Shown here: positions 23,394 to 57,954 of the stretch, in pieces | Numbering within the stretch: position 1 is the first letter of the stretch | Layout: every line of letters begins with the position of its first letter | NCBI RefSeq assembly: GCF_032854445.1 | Contig: NC_088305.1 | Location: 8,559,606 to 8,623,605 of the forward strand | DNA length: 64,000 nucleotides | Origin: Liolophura sinensis | Taxonomy: Eukaryota > Mollusca > Polyplacophora > Chitonida > Chitonidae | Direction of reading: 5' to 3' | Made by a program: the position numbers and the translations under genes | Notes under the pieces: model-generated | Seen by the model: the letters and a program-made list of their open reading frames with translations, nothing else | The model's database searches: none | What the model was told of the DNA's origin: nothing

Positions 23394-23684
23394 TTGGTTT
23401 CCAAGCGCTTTCTAGATCTGGAAATCACATCTAAAATCAAGGACTTTAAAGGACCCAAACGAACCCTGTCACACTTTCTAGAGATGATACACGTTCTATG
23501 TGCAGAAATCAGTGGCTACAGTCCTTTATCCGGAAGGAACTGTGAATCGGGTGTATCCAGTGTGTGCCTGAATGACAGCGTGAACCCTTCTCCTCATACC
23601 ACCTGTCAGCCTCCTAATATTCTGAAGGCAAAGATGCCGCCATTCCTCGTGCAAGGCAGCCCCCAATTGGGCCAGATTATGTAG
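23394..23684 (+). other. Paralogue of the open frame at 2,718-3,020
   Basis: About 96 open codons related to the unit 1 frame (shared ITSKIK, SGVS, QLGQIM). No recognised domain and no splice evidence. Confidence 0.2.
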
Positions 23685-24830
23685 TGGTAGATCCCATGCT
23701 TCCACACGACGACCACCTGGCCCAGTTGACGTAAAACGCTTGATGAAAACAAATGATGCTTTTATCGAGTAATTTCAACCACTGCTTTAAAACTGCTCAC
23801 TCCAGGACCATACTTATCTCCGGCCTTGACTCGTCTCAAGCCTAATCTATCTGTCTACAGAGATAATGGTAAGGGTTTGTCTAATAACCTCCCCTGTCCT
23901 TTGCACTTGGATATATTAGATTCAGGTGTGGAGGAAAACCAGGATGGCTAATGAGGATTAGGGTGTAACTAACAGCACGGTGTCTCTGTGGCTCCTTCCA
24001 TGAGGAAAGGAGGTGCACGGAACAGATCCATAAGCGAGGAAAAGGGCAACAGCTGATAGAGCTGCTGTGGCGAGAAGATCAGGGAGCAGTGAATTGTTTT
24101 TGATCTAACAATATTCAAAATGAACTTAAAACAGACGGACGGGTTAAAAGACCAGTTAAAAGAACTAAAGCTTAGTTAAAATCCGAAAAGCACGGTATGA
24201 CACATGTCATATACACAGCTTAAGTAATGACAGCATCGCCGGACAATACAGTCCACACAGTCAACAACGACATGTTTGCTGCAGTGTTCAGATGCACTAA
24301 CGCCATCGGGAATACAATTTTGTGTTAAGAGAGACTACCCAATACGACACATCGATAAAAGTAATTGATGTATGTGCGATGATTAAAGACTTAGACCATA
24401 GAGAATTAAAAAAGAGCGGCGACAACTGTTTGATTGGTGGCAAAAGGTCACACATGGGCGATGAAACACGGACGGTCAATTTACCTCAATTAAAAAAGAG
24501 TTTTTATTGTGTTAATGTAAATAGTTAAATAGTAGCAGGTTACACGATCCAACACAAAAAAATTTGCGTGCAAAATAGTAGTGTAGAGATGTCCTACTGT
24601 ACGCGTATCTGAACCCCTGGTTCTTCCCTGAGACGTTTGCACTTTTGAAAAACCCGCCCACAATTGACGGCTGAATTTTGGGCTATTCCACAACGGTACT
24701 TATTCCAAAATGACTACTTCTTGCAGTAACTTTGTTAAATACATAGATCTTCCTGTAGTGCCTTTCTTAGGAGATGAGATACAAGTTTGAGAGTACAGCT
24801 TCTCGACCTTGGAATAAAGCGAGCTTTGTA

Positions 24831-25521
24831 TGTGGTAGGAATTTATACCTAACCGTGTTACCTCCCTTTGCCCGTGGCGCTGTGGCAGGTCTTTGCCAGC
24901 TCAGTCAGCTGATTACACTTGGCTGATTGGGCTACAGTGACCCATTCTTCAGGTAATCTGGCAATTTATTATTTGAAGATTTTGGTGAATTATTTTATCA
25001 CCCGGTTTTATAGTCCAGGTTAATTAACAACTGTGAGACTGGTTGTAAGTGCCAAATACACAAGTGCATTCTTAGTCATCATTCAGCTGCCGTTGGTCGA
25101 TGTGGCAGCTAGTTTCAGCTTTAGCTCTTGTTGAAAGTTGCGACATACGATCAATAAAAAACTATGTCAAAGTATGTATTTTATATCTTTGTATTGTAGA
25201 TATAGTGGAATTTGTTTGCCATAATTATAAGGATGAAAAATTTGTCTTAAAACTAATGTTTTATTTATTGAGGAAAAACTAGAAATATTTAGGCGTGTGT
25301 GATGGGTTTACCTGTTAACAGTAAAAGGTGTAGAGAAAGTGTGATATTTAAAGGAAACAACTCATTGTTTGGATGTGAGTAGTGCATTCTGTGATACATG
25401 ATGACCACTGTGTGGTATATTGTTTATTTTTGTGTCCTGTTTTAAGAACACGACGTTTTATTCTGTGGGAATAAACAGAGATGTATCCCTCCAGTTCTTA
25501 TTGTATCGTCTATCCCGTACA
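24831..25521 (+). mobile_element. LTR-like insertion specific to unit 2
   Basis: 691 bp beginning TGTGGTAGG and ending CCGTACA, with AATAAA near the 3' end (about 25,470). It is flanked by GTA on both sides, and the empty site in unit 1 is 'gctttgtatgggga' at about 4,590. TG..CA ends, a polyadenylation signal and no coding capacity suggest a solo LTR. Confidence 0.5.
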
Positions 25522-25734
25522 GTATAGGGATTTGTGGATGTTTGAAATACAGTAAAACTGTGCTTTATCCGTGTGACGGAAAGATATGGATATACTCCTC
25601 TGTTTGTTGAACGACAAATGTGACGTTACGCTATTTTCTAAGCAGTTGATTTTTTGTTTTCAAGAATCCACACTTTGGTGTTAGCGGTTTCAGTGGTGAA
25701 AACTTGCACTACCTTTGAGCTCCTTCGTTTGCTG

Positions 25735-25815
25735 TACAGTAGAGCGGAATTCGGGCCCACAAACACAAGGCTCTAAATCATTCTTATACCGCACTGAGCA
25801 ATCCAAGATGACCAT
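25735..25815 (-). repeat. tRNA-derived SINE head
   Basis: Paralogue of 4,795-4,875, with the box-B region decayed ('gaattcgggcccac' on the plus strand). Confidence 0.5.
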
Positions 25816-26558
25816 AAAACCTTCTCCTACTTGGCGATCTGAAAGGCCTTCATCGTCGGGCGAGGGAAACTGGTCCTCTTTCATGCGTGGTCGGATATGG
25901 GCATCCAGAGAATTTGGCACACGAAATTTACGTCGTCTTATACCAATGACTTCATCTGTGTACTAACATGACACGCCTGGCGGCAGAGCAGTTACGCAGC
26001 TTCACCTGCAAAATGTCTTGGTTTTATTTCATATTAAAGATATTCTGTCTAAATCTGGCTAACCGCGTTCACCAAGTATTTGTATTGTTATGCACATACA
26101 TAAACTCTCAATTTTTGACAGATTACGTACAATGATTGCATTGATCTGTGGTGTCGTATAAATAGAAGAAAACATTCGTAACTGTAGGTTAGCGCCTCCT
26201 TTATTATGTTTCAAAAATCTACAATTACGAGTGTATCTCCAGTACAGACTAATGTTTTGTAAATAGTTCCTTCTAAAAAGTTATCATTTTTGTGTTTTCT
26301 CCCTTGACATTGGGCATATTGGGATTATCCTTACGGCATGTTATATTTCTTTAGTCCGAGTTTCATCCTACTAATATGATAAAATATAACATAAGTCATT
26401 TACAGCTATTGGACATTTTTGGCTTTAAAATCATTTGAAAAGGTTAAAAACAGGAACAAAAAAAAGAAAGATCAAGTTAAAGTTTAAAATGAACAATTAC
26501 CACGAACTTTTGATCTATCTTCGTCCATAATTTATAAACAATCACGAGTATCGTCTAT

Positions 26559-48679
<22,121 letters not shown>

Positions 48680-49019
48680 CTTGGATTGTTAGAATCTGAC
48701 AGCTCTCGACTGAAGATTGTATGTTCACATACACTCTACAGTGACTTTATATCTGCTTGCTCAAGCCTGATTCGAGGGTAGTGTTGACAGCTATTAACAG
48801 TGCCGTCATCACTGCACGCTACTGTTCCCGACTGATGTTAAGAAAACTGTAGTTTGAAGCCATATATACGTCATCAGAAAAAGCATGAGAAGCTTTTCTT
48901 CTACTTCTGACTTTTAGGACACAACCTAACTTAAATGTTGAGAAATAAAATCAAACCGCTTCGTGTATCAATTAAAACACCTGATTTGTGACGTTACACT
49001 TTGTTGAATACTAAATCAT

Positions 49020-49722
49020 ATTGTTGTCGTACACAGTGAGGCCAGGCGTATTTCTTCTCTCAGGCATATTGGTATCGTACACAGGGAGACCAGGCGTATT
49101 TCTTGTCTCAGGCATATTGGTATCGTACACAGGGAGGCCAGCCTTATTTCGTCTCTCAGACATATTGGTATCGTACACAGGGAGGCCAGGCGTATTTTTG
49201 TCTCAGGCATATTGGTATCGTACACAGGGAGGCCAGGCGTATTTCTTGTCTCAGGTATATTGGTATCGTACACAGGGAGGCCAGGCGTATTTCTTCTCTC
49301 AGGCATATTGGTATCGTACACAGTGACCAGGCGTATTTCTTGTCTCAGGCATATTGGTATCGTACACAGGGAGACCAGGCGTATTTCTTCTCTCAGACAT
49401 ATTGGTATCGTACACAGGGAGGCCAGGCGTATTTTTGTCTCAGGCATATTGGTATCGTACACAGGGAGGCCAGGCGTATTTCTTGTCTCAGGCATATTGG
49501 TTTCGTACACAGGGAGACCAGGCGTATTTCTTGTCTCAGGCATATTGGTTTCGTACACAGGGAGGCCAGGCGTATTTCATGTCTCAGGCATATTGGTATC
49601 GTACACAGGGAGGCCAGGCGTATTTCTTGTCTCAGGCATATTGGTATCGTGCACAGGGAGACCAGGCGTATTTCTTGTCTCAGACATATTGGTATCGTAC
49701 ACAGGGAGGCCAGGCGTATTCA
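49020..49722. repeat. 48-bp minisatellite upstream of FREP gene 2
   Basis: About 15 head-to-tail units of 'catattggtatcgtacacag' + 'ggaggccaggcgtatttctt' + 'gtctcagg' (47-48 bp). It lies about 340 bp upstream of the gene 2 start codon; unit 1 has no array here. Because 48 is a multiple of three, several frames on both strands stay open for 100-212 codons; these are repeat artefacts. Confidence 0.97.
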
Positions 49723-50814
49723 CCCTGCCATAAAATCTTAACTGATGGGAGCAGTGCTCCAGGGTGTGTATGTTGTGATGCCTAATATGGCATGTAACGT
49801 ATCCTAGTTGGCAATGTACACTTTACAAATGTTCTACATGGAAGGCTTAGCTCTATATACATATATGATCTATGTCACAGCACTTATGTTGGTGCGGTCA
49901 TTATTTGAGAGCTGCTGGCCTCTCAGAAATTATACCTTTATATTGTGTATACAGGTATATAACATTTTTCTGATTACATATTTTATTTTACCGAATTTGT
50001 TTGGATTTTTTTCACTGGTTTTTAAAAGTGTCTGTATAGTTTATTTTGGTTTTTTGACGCTCTCTTTCGCTGTCCATTCACGTCACGTCATACTCATTCT
50101 TTCATCCGTTTCCTTCATTCTACCAACCTGTCCCATTTGTATTCCAAAATATCCATCATACAGTTATATAATGTTATACTTATATAGTGTCACGTCCCAA
50201 TAGGTTATAACAGCAGCTCACTTGTATAATTACGTTACCCCCTGTTTTACACTATAAGGTAACGTCGCTGGAAGCCATTTCTGTTGTGACGCTGATCATG
50301 CGTGGTAACAAAGATTTATACCAATAAGATTTTTCTCCTTAGAAAAGATCTGTACGTGGCGTTGTTTTAACCGAAAATATTGAATTCTTTCTTTTAAAAA
50401 ATTATTCTTTCTTTTATTGAAATTAAGTAGGCGGTCTTACTTTCAGTTCAAAAAGTACCATTCTGAAAAGAAGATCAGAACATGTATTGTCCCTTATAAC
50501 AAGATAACAAGATACAGTGTTAAAGGAGGTAAAGAGCCTAGTTCGGCAAAAGAGGACGTGATGCTTCTGTTGCACCCTGTAACATCCGACATGATCACCG
50601 AGCGACCCATATTCTGCCTTCATTCTGCAAGATTTAAGACTGTATTGGTTAAAGTGTTTGTGCTTTTTGTCTTATGTCAATAACAATGTTTATATGGAGA
50701 AGAAATAGATTAAGTAAAATATTCCATGCATAAAGGCGTTCAACAGACAACACTTAAAAGACTGCAAATCTTAAAATACTGCTATCTACAGCTGTAACTT
50801 TTTTTACCCCACTA

Positions 50815-50885
50815 TATTGCTGACCGCCATCGTATGATTGAAAGATTATTGAGTACGGCATAAAACACAAGTCAAAAAAATTAAG
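50815..50885 (+). repeat. SINE family 1 tail
   Basis: 'ctgaccgccatcgtatgatt', 'ttgagtacggcataaaacac'. Paralogue of 17,010-17,090. Confidence 0.65.
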
Positions 50886-51579
50886 AGCTCGACAGTTATA
50901 AATGTCTTAAGGCGGTGACACGGATCAGTACTGAAACAGATACCAAACACTGGGTATGAAGACAGTTGGAAGACGTGAAACGTAATAGAATTGTGTACTG
51001 TGAACCTCAGATCCGCCTTGATCAAAACCCGTATACAGTGCACTGGGACTAAACGTACCCCTGCCTTCAGGATCCGGGTTAAACGAAACCAGATATACAC
51101 ACTGACGTACTTGACGTAAGTCTACACCAAGTGAAGCAGTCGGCTTAAGCCAGATTACATTCACGTATACGTAACGTAATAAAAGCCTCACAGCAAGGTC
51201 GACGATGAAATATTAAACCCAGTGGTTTTGCAGGTCGGAGTGTAAAATTTCTTGAGAAGTAACGTGAACTGATTTATGGTCATGTGGACTTGGGAGCATG
51301 CAATAGAACAACGCTTAAAATGAGTGTGACATATGTTTGTCATGTGTGTGACATGTGTGATGTATTAGGGACCTGCACAAACTTTCTTCACCTATATAAA
51401 TTTACGAGTGTATCTTTGTATTTTTGGTAACCATGTGTGTACCATTGACGATGGATTTAAATGGCGTGAGAATTTGTAGAACAGCGAGCAATACATTTTG
51501 AAATCAAATTGGATTTTTGGAATTTTACGACGTAAAATATGCGTTATTCAGAAGAAATTAGTCAACTAAACGACTGTTT

Positions 51580-51582
<3 letters not shown>

Positions 51583-51613
<31 letters not shown>
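51583..51613. repeat. (AAT)n microsatellite
   Basis: About ten AAT units. The unit 1 counterpart near 17,775 has only about three, so the tract has expanded here. Confidence 0.95.
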
Positions 51614-51849
51614 TAGATAATGATTATTGGAATTGTAACTGTTGACATTCAGAGTGGTATATGCTTTGGTGTAATTAATTTTCCAAAATATTCCACATTT
51701 GTACATATGCTTCTGTAAACTGCTGAAGTCTTTATTTTTTGCGGATAATTCCGTGTTCAGACAATGGTCCATTGTCTTGGATGATCTCACACTATTTTGG
51801 GAAGATCGTGTTTAATTGTTCTGAGGCTTGTTTTTAATTAGTTTCTACA

Positions 51850-52560
51850 TGTAAAACCACCTTCGCCCTGGGACTGGTCAATTGTATAGCCTTCATAGAT
51901 ACTGTAGAACCACCTCCACGTGGTTACTGGTCATTTGTATAGCCTACATAGATACTGTAGAACCACCTCCACGTGTGGACTGGTCATTTTATAGCCTATA
52001 TAGATGCTGAAGAACCACCTCCACGTGGGGACTGGTCATTTGTATAGTTTATATGCATGTTGATACTATAAAACCACTTCCACGTGGGACTGGTTAGTTT
52101 ATAACCTATTTGCATGTAGATTCTATAAAACCACTCCCATGTGGGGACTGGTCAGTTTATAGCCTATATGCATGTAGATACTGTAAAACCACTTCCACGT
52201 GGGAACTGGTCAGTTTATAGCCTATATGCATGTAGATACTATAAAACCACTTCCACGTGGGGACTGGTCATTTTATAGTCTATATGCATGTAGATACTAT
52301 AAAACCACTCCCACGTGGGGACTGGTCAGTTTATAGCCTATATGCATGTAGATACTATAAAACCGCTTCCACGTGAGGACAGGTCATTCTTATTTCATAT
52401 AAAAATACTATAGAATGACTTCAACGCAGGGGCTAGTGATTCTTATAGCCTATATAGGTGCTGTAGGATTACCTCCACGTGGAGACTGGTCATTCTAGCT
52501 GCTGATACAAGTACTAAAAATCCACGCTGGGGCTGGTCATTTTTATAGGCTATATACGTA
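51850..52560. repeat. ~59-bp minisatellite at the unit 2/unit 3 junction
   Basis: About 13 units of 'ccacttccacgtggggactg' + 'gtcattttatagcctatatg' + 'catgtagatactataaaa'. The outermost units are degenerate and the central units near-identical, as expected for recent array turnover. Confidence 0.95.
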
Positions 52561-55500
52561 TTGCAGAACCACCATATCATTCTCTTAAAAGCAGAAACTG
52601 AGCCTCTTGCATGTGTGACAAAATTCATATATGATTTTTTTGCCAATTATTTTCAGTCAAGAATTGTCCAGCCTCTAGTCAAGCTGTGAATACAATAAAA
52701 TATATCTAACTGTAAAGTTCTGAAAAAAAATAACGTTCCATAAAAGCGTAAATTCGTGTTGTATCTTTAAAGTCCCGAGGGATGGAACCCTGGTGTGTGA
52801 TTAAATCCACTGTTTTGTTAACATATGAATACACTGTATATATGGTCTACACTTCAAAGGTCTTCACAAGCAGTTGTGTACAGGTATAGACAAATGTTTT
52901 ACAGGAGACATCCTCCTAATCAGTGGCTACTAAGAAAACACTGGGATTAAGAGAGGCTATCTTAATCCCAGAAAAAAACACTACTACCTTAGTTCACAAC
53001 AAGCTATACATTTTGTAAATTCCGACGTGAAGCCAAGGTTAAACTATCCAGAGTTGGATTAGAATCAGCATGATTGACAGAAATGGTCAAGGATAAAGAG
53101 CGTCCGATGGAAGCCTTTGGGTCCCTTAGCTGTGCGAGAATGTGTGCTATATATATTATATACTAGCATAGTATTACAGTAGAAATATATTTTTATATTT
53201 TAACATCCTTTTCGAAATAACGAGTTTTCGAAGCCTCCGTTGCCGAGGTGGATAGCGCGCCACGGTGACGCAAACACCCTGAAGCCTCTCACAAATGCTG
53301 TCGCTGTGATTGGATTCCTCTCCGGCCTTATGCCACGTGAGAAGGTATGCTAGCAACCCGTGGATGGTTGCTATTTCCTTCCAGCATAATGCCGGCCGGT
53401 GTTGAATAAGTGAAGTATTGAGTACGGCTTAAAACACCAATGAAAAAGTGAGTAGACAGAATAAAAGTGAATTTATTGCACATTATTATTTCACTTTATC
53501 TGATTGGTGTTTTCGCTCCACTCAAGAATATTTCACTAATGGTAGGCCCATTATGTGCTGCCTTATTATATGGCGAATTTAGCATTGTCAAAGTACACAT
53601 GGAAAAGACCTCCAAAACGAAGAATATCGTGTTAAGGTAAAAGTTATGCAAACAACAATTTTTTTTAAAATCTTTTTTGAGGCATATGTTATATCTTTTA
53701 ATAACCTCTCTATTTTCTACATATTTTCCGTCGATAGCTGAAAACTGTCGAAAATGAGGTCATTGATGAACTTGAACATTGATAAGAACGTGAGGTCAGC
53801 TTTGTGCACACCCACTCAATCCCACGCTCAATTTGGACTCTTTTTCCACACACACTTGTTTGATAGTAGGCCCTATGTTGGAAATACGTGTGACAATGAT
53901 GAGCTGATCACTAACGATAGTTAGGTTGACCTCGGCACAACTAGCAGAAAAGCAGGAGATGTTTGTTTTTTATGATATTTACAAAATTGGAATTTATGAG
54001 AATTGATATCTTTACTATTTATGATTTCAAAGTTTTGTGGTTTTCGTAAAAATTAATGACTGCTCACCGTGAATTATGATACTGACATTAATATTTAGCC
54101 TCTGTTGAAACGCTGTCCGTAACCATATCCATTTTCGGTTGGTAGGCCAACTGCATGTAAACCGTCTCGTCCACGGGTAGGTCTATGATATATTTCCATA
54201 ACATTGGAGTCCACGATTAAAATTTATATTTCCAAGATTTCATTATCTTTCAAAAATGCCCACTTGCAACTTAACTCCTGTTTTGAGGGCTAGCGTTCAG
54301 CTACAGGTTTACTACTTCCAGCATGTGTACAAATTGCGCGCGTCAAGCCTACACTACATATACGCAGTTGTGAGACCCAGGCTAGCTTCGGCGCAGTAGA
54401 TTTGTACCTTGTTAAGGCATCGACTGCTGCGATCGGTTGATCCTTAGCATTCATAAAATATAAACTAAGCGTTAAATAAACCAATCACTACATAGCGCAC
54501 ACTATAATATAAACACTCGTTTTATATATATATAATAAATAATAATAAAAGCGGCGATTTGAGAGTATTTTGTATTGATGTTGGTGGCAACATTTTCTGC
54601 TGGTTGAAGCTGCTCCCACACTTTTAGCCACTAGAGCACGTACCAGTCCAATCTGAGCAATGTGGACGGGGTCATGCTCCCACACTTTTAGCCACTAGAG
54701 CACGTACCAGTCCAATCTGAGCAATGTGGACAAGGTCATGCTCCCATATTTTCAGAAACCAGGGAAAGTCCTTAAGTTACGAAAGGCACAAAATGTCCGG
54801 ACATTTTTGACCCGCCTGTATATAGTACAGGTGTAGCTTATGTTAAACCCTGAGGGTCGGCGTCGAATAACAGAGAAAGCAATTCTAAACAAATCTTAGG
54901 GGTTGTGTATATAAAAGTACTGCAGATACTGAGGTCAGGGTTTGCACACATGTAGAGCACAATAGCACGAGGGGGATAGTCCATTGTTGATTGAGTTTGT
55001 GCATATTAAATATCGTGAATTACTGAATTTCTGACTTAGTATATAGTGTATATTAGAATCACTGTTAGACAAAATGTTAGAGTTTGTGTCTTAGCAGGTA
55101 CTGTATGTATTGACCTGAGGTTTTACATGCACATAATGCACAATGACGCAAGGGGGTTGCTCCATCGCTCCAATTTTAAGTTGCTGTATTTAAGGCACAC
55201 CATAGAGAAAATTTACTGGTAAAACTGACGCGGAACAACATTCTGTGTGTTTATGTTCCAGCTTGTTACATTGACAAACTGCAACCTCTAGACTTGTCCG
55301 TGAACAAACAGTTCAAAGACGAATTGAAGAGCAGTTTCCAAGGCCGGGACGCTGGGAGAGGAAACTCACGTGGACACGAAGACTTTCATTATGAAGCCCA
55401 TACATAATAGGTGGTTAATGAAGGCCTGCGAGGTAATTGTCAAGCAAAGACAACTTTTTAGACTGAATTTGTGAAATCCGGGCTACATGTATTTAAGTAA

Positions 55501-55945
55501 ATGTAAATACTAGGTACGGTGTGTTGTGATGTATTGTCTGTACATGTATTTCTTTCCTTTCTTAAATATCAGTAATTTGAAACTTCAAAAAGGGAAAGTT
55601 ATTTAATTTTGCTCTTCTTTAACGCCCTTCACCTTTGTAGTGGAAATATCTTATGAGATTGCAAGATTGTATATTCGCTTTTTGTTTATTTCCAGATAAT
55701 TTGGCCACTATCTGCAGTAGGAATATCCCCTAAGCATTGGTATTTGTAGTATTTTTGAAGCACCATGGATTGGCGTCTTCACACCTTGTGGGATTATCCT
55801 TAAATCGAATGTACAGATTTGACAAAAATCTATCTCCCATTCCATTTCTCGGCACCCCGCTTTGATAGCATTATACATTATGTGCATCCCACAGCTACCA
55901 ATGTTCTTTTGTTAGCATAAGCTTATCATCATCTGGGGAGGGGGG
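52560..55945. repeat. Segmental duplication, unit 3 (partial)
   Basis: Aligns to the start of units 1 and 2 (52,585 to 125 and 18,850; 54,840 to 2,010 and 20,838; 55,280-55,900 to 21,850-22,420). Homology stops near 55,945 at a G-run and SINE. The FREP gene portion is not present in the window. No gene found in this stretch. Confidence 0.8.
53237..53445 (+). repeat. SINE family 1 copy
   Basis: 'gccgaggtggatagcgcgcc', 'ttccagcataatgccggccg', 'ttgagtacggcttaaaacac'. Paralogue of 19,520-19,748. Confidence 0.7.
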
Positions 55946-55954
55946 GGGGGGAAG

Positions 55955-56225
55955 GGGGCTCCGTGGCTCAGTTGTTTAGCTCGCTCGCGCAGCGCATTGA
56001 GCCAGGAGCCTCTCACCAATGTGGTCGCTGTGAGTTCAAGTCAAGCTCATGCTTGCTTCCTCTCCGGCCGTATCCCGGAAGGTCTGCGGCAACATGCGGA
56101 TGGTCGTGGGTTTTCCCTGGGCTCTGCCCGGTTTACCCCCACCATAATCCTGGCTGCCGTCGTATAAGAGAAATATTCTTGAGTACGGCGTAAAACACCA
56201 GTCTAATAAATAAATAAATAAACAA
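55955..56225 (+). repeat. Full-length tRNA-derived SINE (family 1)
   Basis: Most complete copy. tRNA-like head with box A in 'tggctcagttgtttagctcg' and box B in 'cgctgtgagttcaagtc', central domain ('tggtcgtgggttttccctgg', 'gctctgcccggtttaccc'), tail 'cttgagtacggcgtaaaaca', and a 3' (AAATA)n run. It sits exactly where unit 3 homology ends. Confidence 0.85.
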
Positions 56226-56508
56226 ATAAATAAAATAAGTGCCATACGTCCATCTGTGCATTCGTCTGACCCACTATTTGACCTGTTTCCGAGATGACTT
56301 TACACAGTAACGAGGAAACGTGCTTTAATACATACATGTAGCTGAATCTTTGTCTGCTTGCCTGTCGTCCATAGCCCTCTGTTCTATCCTGAGCTGTATC
56401 TACAATGTAGCTTAGCATATTAACATGAACCAGTAACTTTGCTTTAATTGATATCTTACACTTTACTCAACTACTATGTTAAAATGAAACTTGTTTAAAA
56501 CAGACATT

Positions 56509-56612
56509 GCATATTGGCAATGTGCATTGCATATTGGCAATGTGCATTGCATATTGGCAATGTGCATTGCATATTGGCAATGTGCATTGCATATTGGCAA
56601 TGTGCATTGCAT
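56509..56612. repeat. 20-bp minisatellite of perfect short hairpins
   Basis: Five units of 'cattgcatattggcaatgtg'. Each unit contains CATTGC and GCAATG arms around a 6-base loop. The flanks 'tacaatgtagcttagcatat' and 'ttaacatgaacca' recur on both sides (56,400-56,430 and 56,615-56,650). Confidence 0.95.
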
Positions 56613-57954
56613 ATCTACAATGTAGCTTAGCATATTAACATGAACCATTAACTTTGCTTTAATTGATATCTTACACTTTACTCAACTAAGCTGCATCTTC
56701 AAGATGTCTTTGCTTTGTGGCAGCGGATTGTAGCCTAGAGGTAAAGACGTACACGAGGTTCAAATCCAGCCTTGGTCTGCAGTTAAGCATAACTGAAGCA
56801 AATTTGAGACCCTTTTGTGAACCCCTAACTCTTCTTGTTGCATTTGAAAGTCCACAACCTGTGAGAGGAAAAATGACCCAAAGTCCATAGCCCATAAATA
56901 AAACATATTTATTGACCACAGAACAAAACGCTTTTTTTGTTCGCTGCTCAAAGGAAAATGAGTACCCAATACATCCTTTGACCACTTGAGACATGTTTCA
57001 AGTCCATGGCTACACTTAATGAAAGGTCACTCTCCACAATTCAGCTGAAACCCTCTAGTGGAATAATAATCATGGAGTAAAACAGACATTGCATAATGGC
57101 TTTTCATTAGTTTTTGTGATTTATACTTGGTGAAACTCTGATAATTCATGGTGGCCTTATACGAATACATTTTGGTCCAACAAACTGTTTTAACAAAACA
57201 CACATTGATAAACATCAAGTTACACTTTAAACATTCGCCTGAAGTAAAGACAATAGATAACTTATCATAAGTGTTTTGAAGGATTAAAATTATAGTGATC
57301 ACAGCTTGTGACTAAATCATTAATTGTGCTGAAATGTAGTCACAAATGGTCACCATGGAGGCTAAGAGCTCTCATTTTAGGCTGAACCTGTGCATGCAAA
57401 TACTTGAAGTTTTGTTCACTCATTTGAGTGTTGATTGCCAGGTATGGTACAGCAAAGGTCATGAACAACAGATGAATAAATATCATCTTCAGCTACAACT
57501 CCATGTGTTCAGACTGGATGTTTGTTCAAATGATTTGTCGGATTTCTGCTATAGATTTCTGAATTCAAGAGTATGAACTGTAGTTATGCACCATCATTAT
57601 ACTTTGCTTCACTGGTTAAATTTTTGTGATTTATTTACCATAAATCACATAAATTACCATTAAGTTCTTGGTTTGATTTATCCTAAACTGTCAGCCAGTT
57701 TAAATTGATGTTGTAGCTTTTTGTTCAATTTGTTTTTGTAGTCAATTTGTTTGATTTTTTTCTAATATTTTTTCTAGTATATAACAAAAATAGACAGCTC
57801 TGTACATAAGTGAATGGTTGTCATAGCATTGGAGATTGGTTCAATCGATATATGGCTATGACTAGTGTTTCGGGTATGTTTGGCATGAAATGCTCGAGTC
57901 TTCCCTCATTAGGAGTCACAGACATAGCATATGCTTTCATCTGGATTATTGCAT
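56613..57954. other. No gene found
   Basis: AT-rich. Open frames of 60-100 codons have no recognised domain, and I see no SINE cores. Confidence 0.5.

Larger units (their letters stand above)
49723..51850. other. Upstream region of FREP gene 2
   Basis: Aligns to 15,880-17,900 in unit 1. No gene. It contains a SINE tail (50,815-50,885) and an AAT microsatellite. Confidence 0.6.

Noticed and set aside
49016-49785. Overlapping open frames of 100-212 codons on both strands
   Set aside because: They are products of the 48-bp (16-codon) minisatellite and open in several frames at once; no start or domain supports coding.
55955-56060. Candidate tRNA gene
   Set aside because: Box A and B are present but no cloverleaf with a 7-bp acceptor stem is evident, and the SINE central domain and A-rich tail follow directly.
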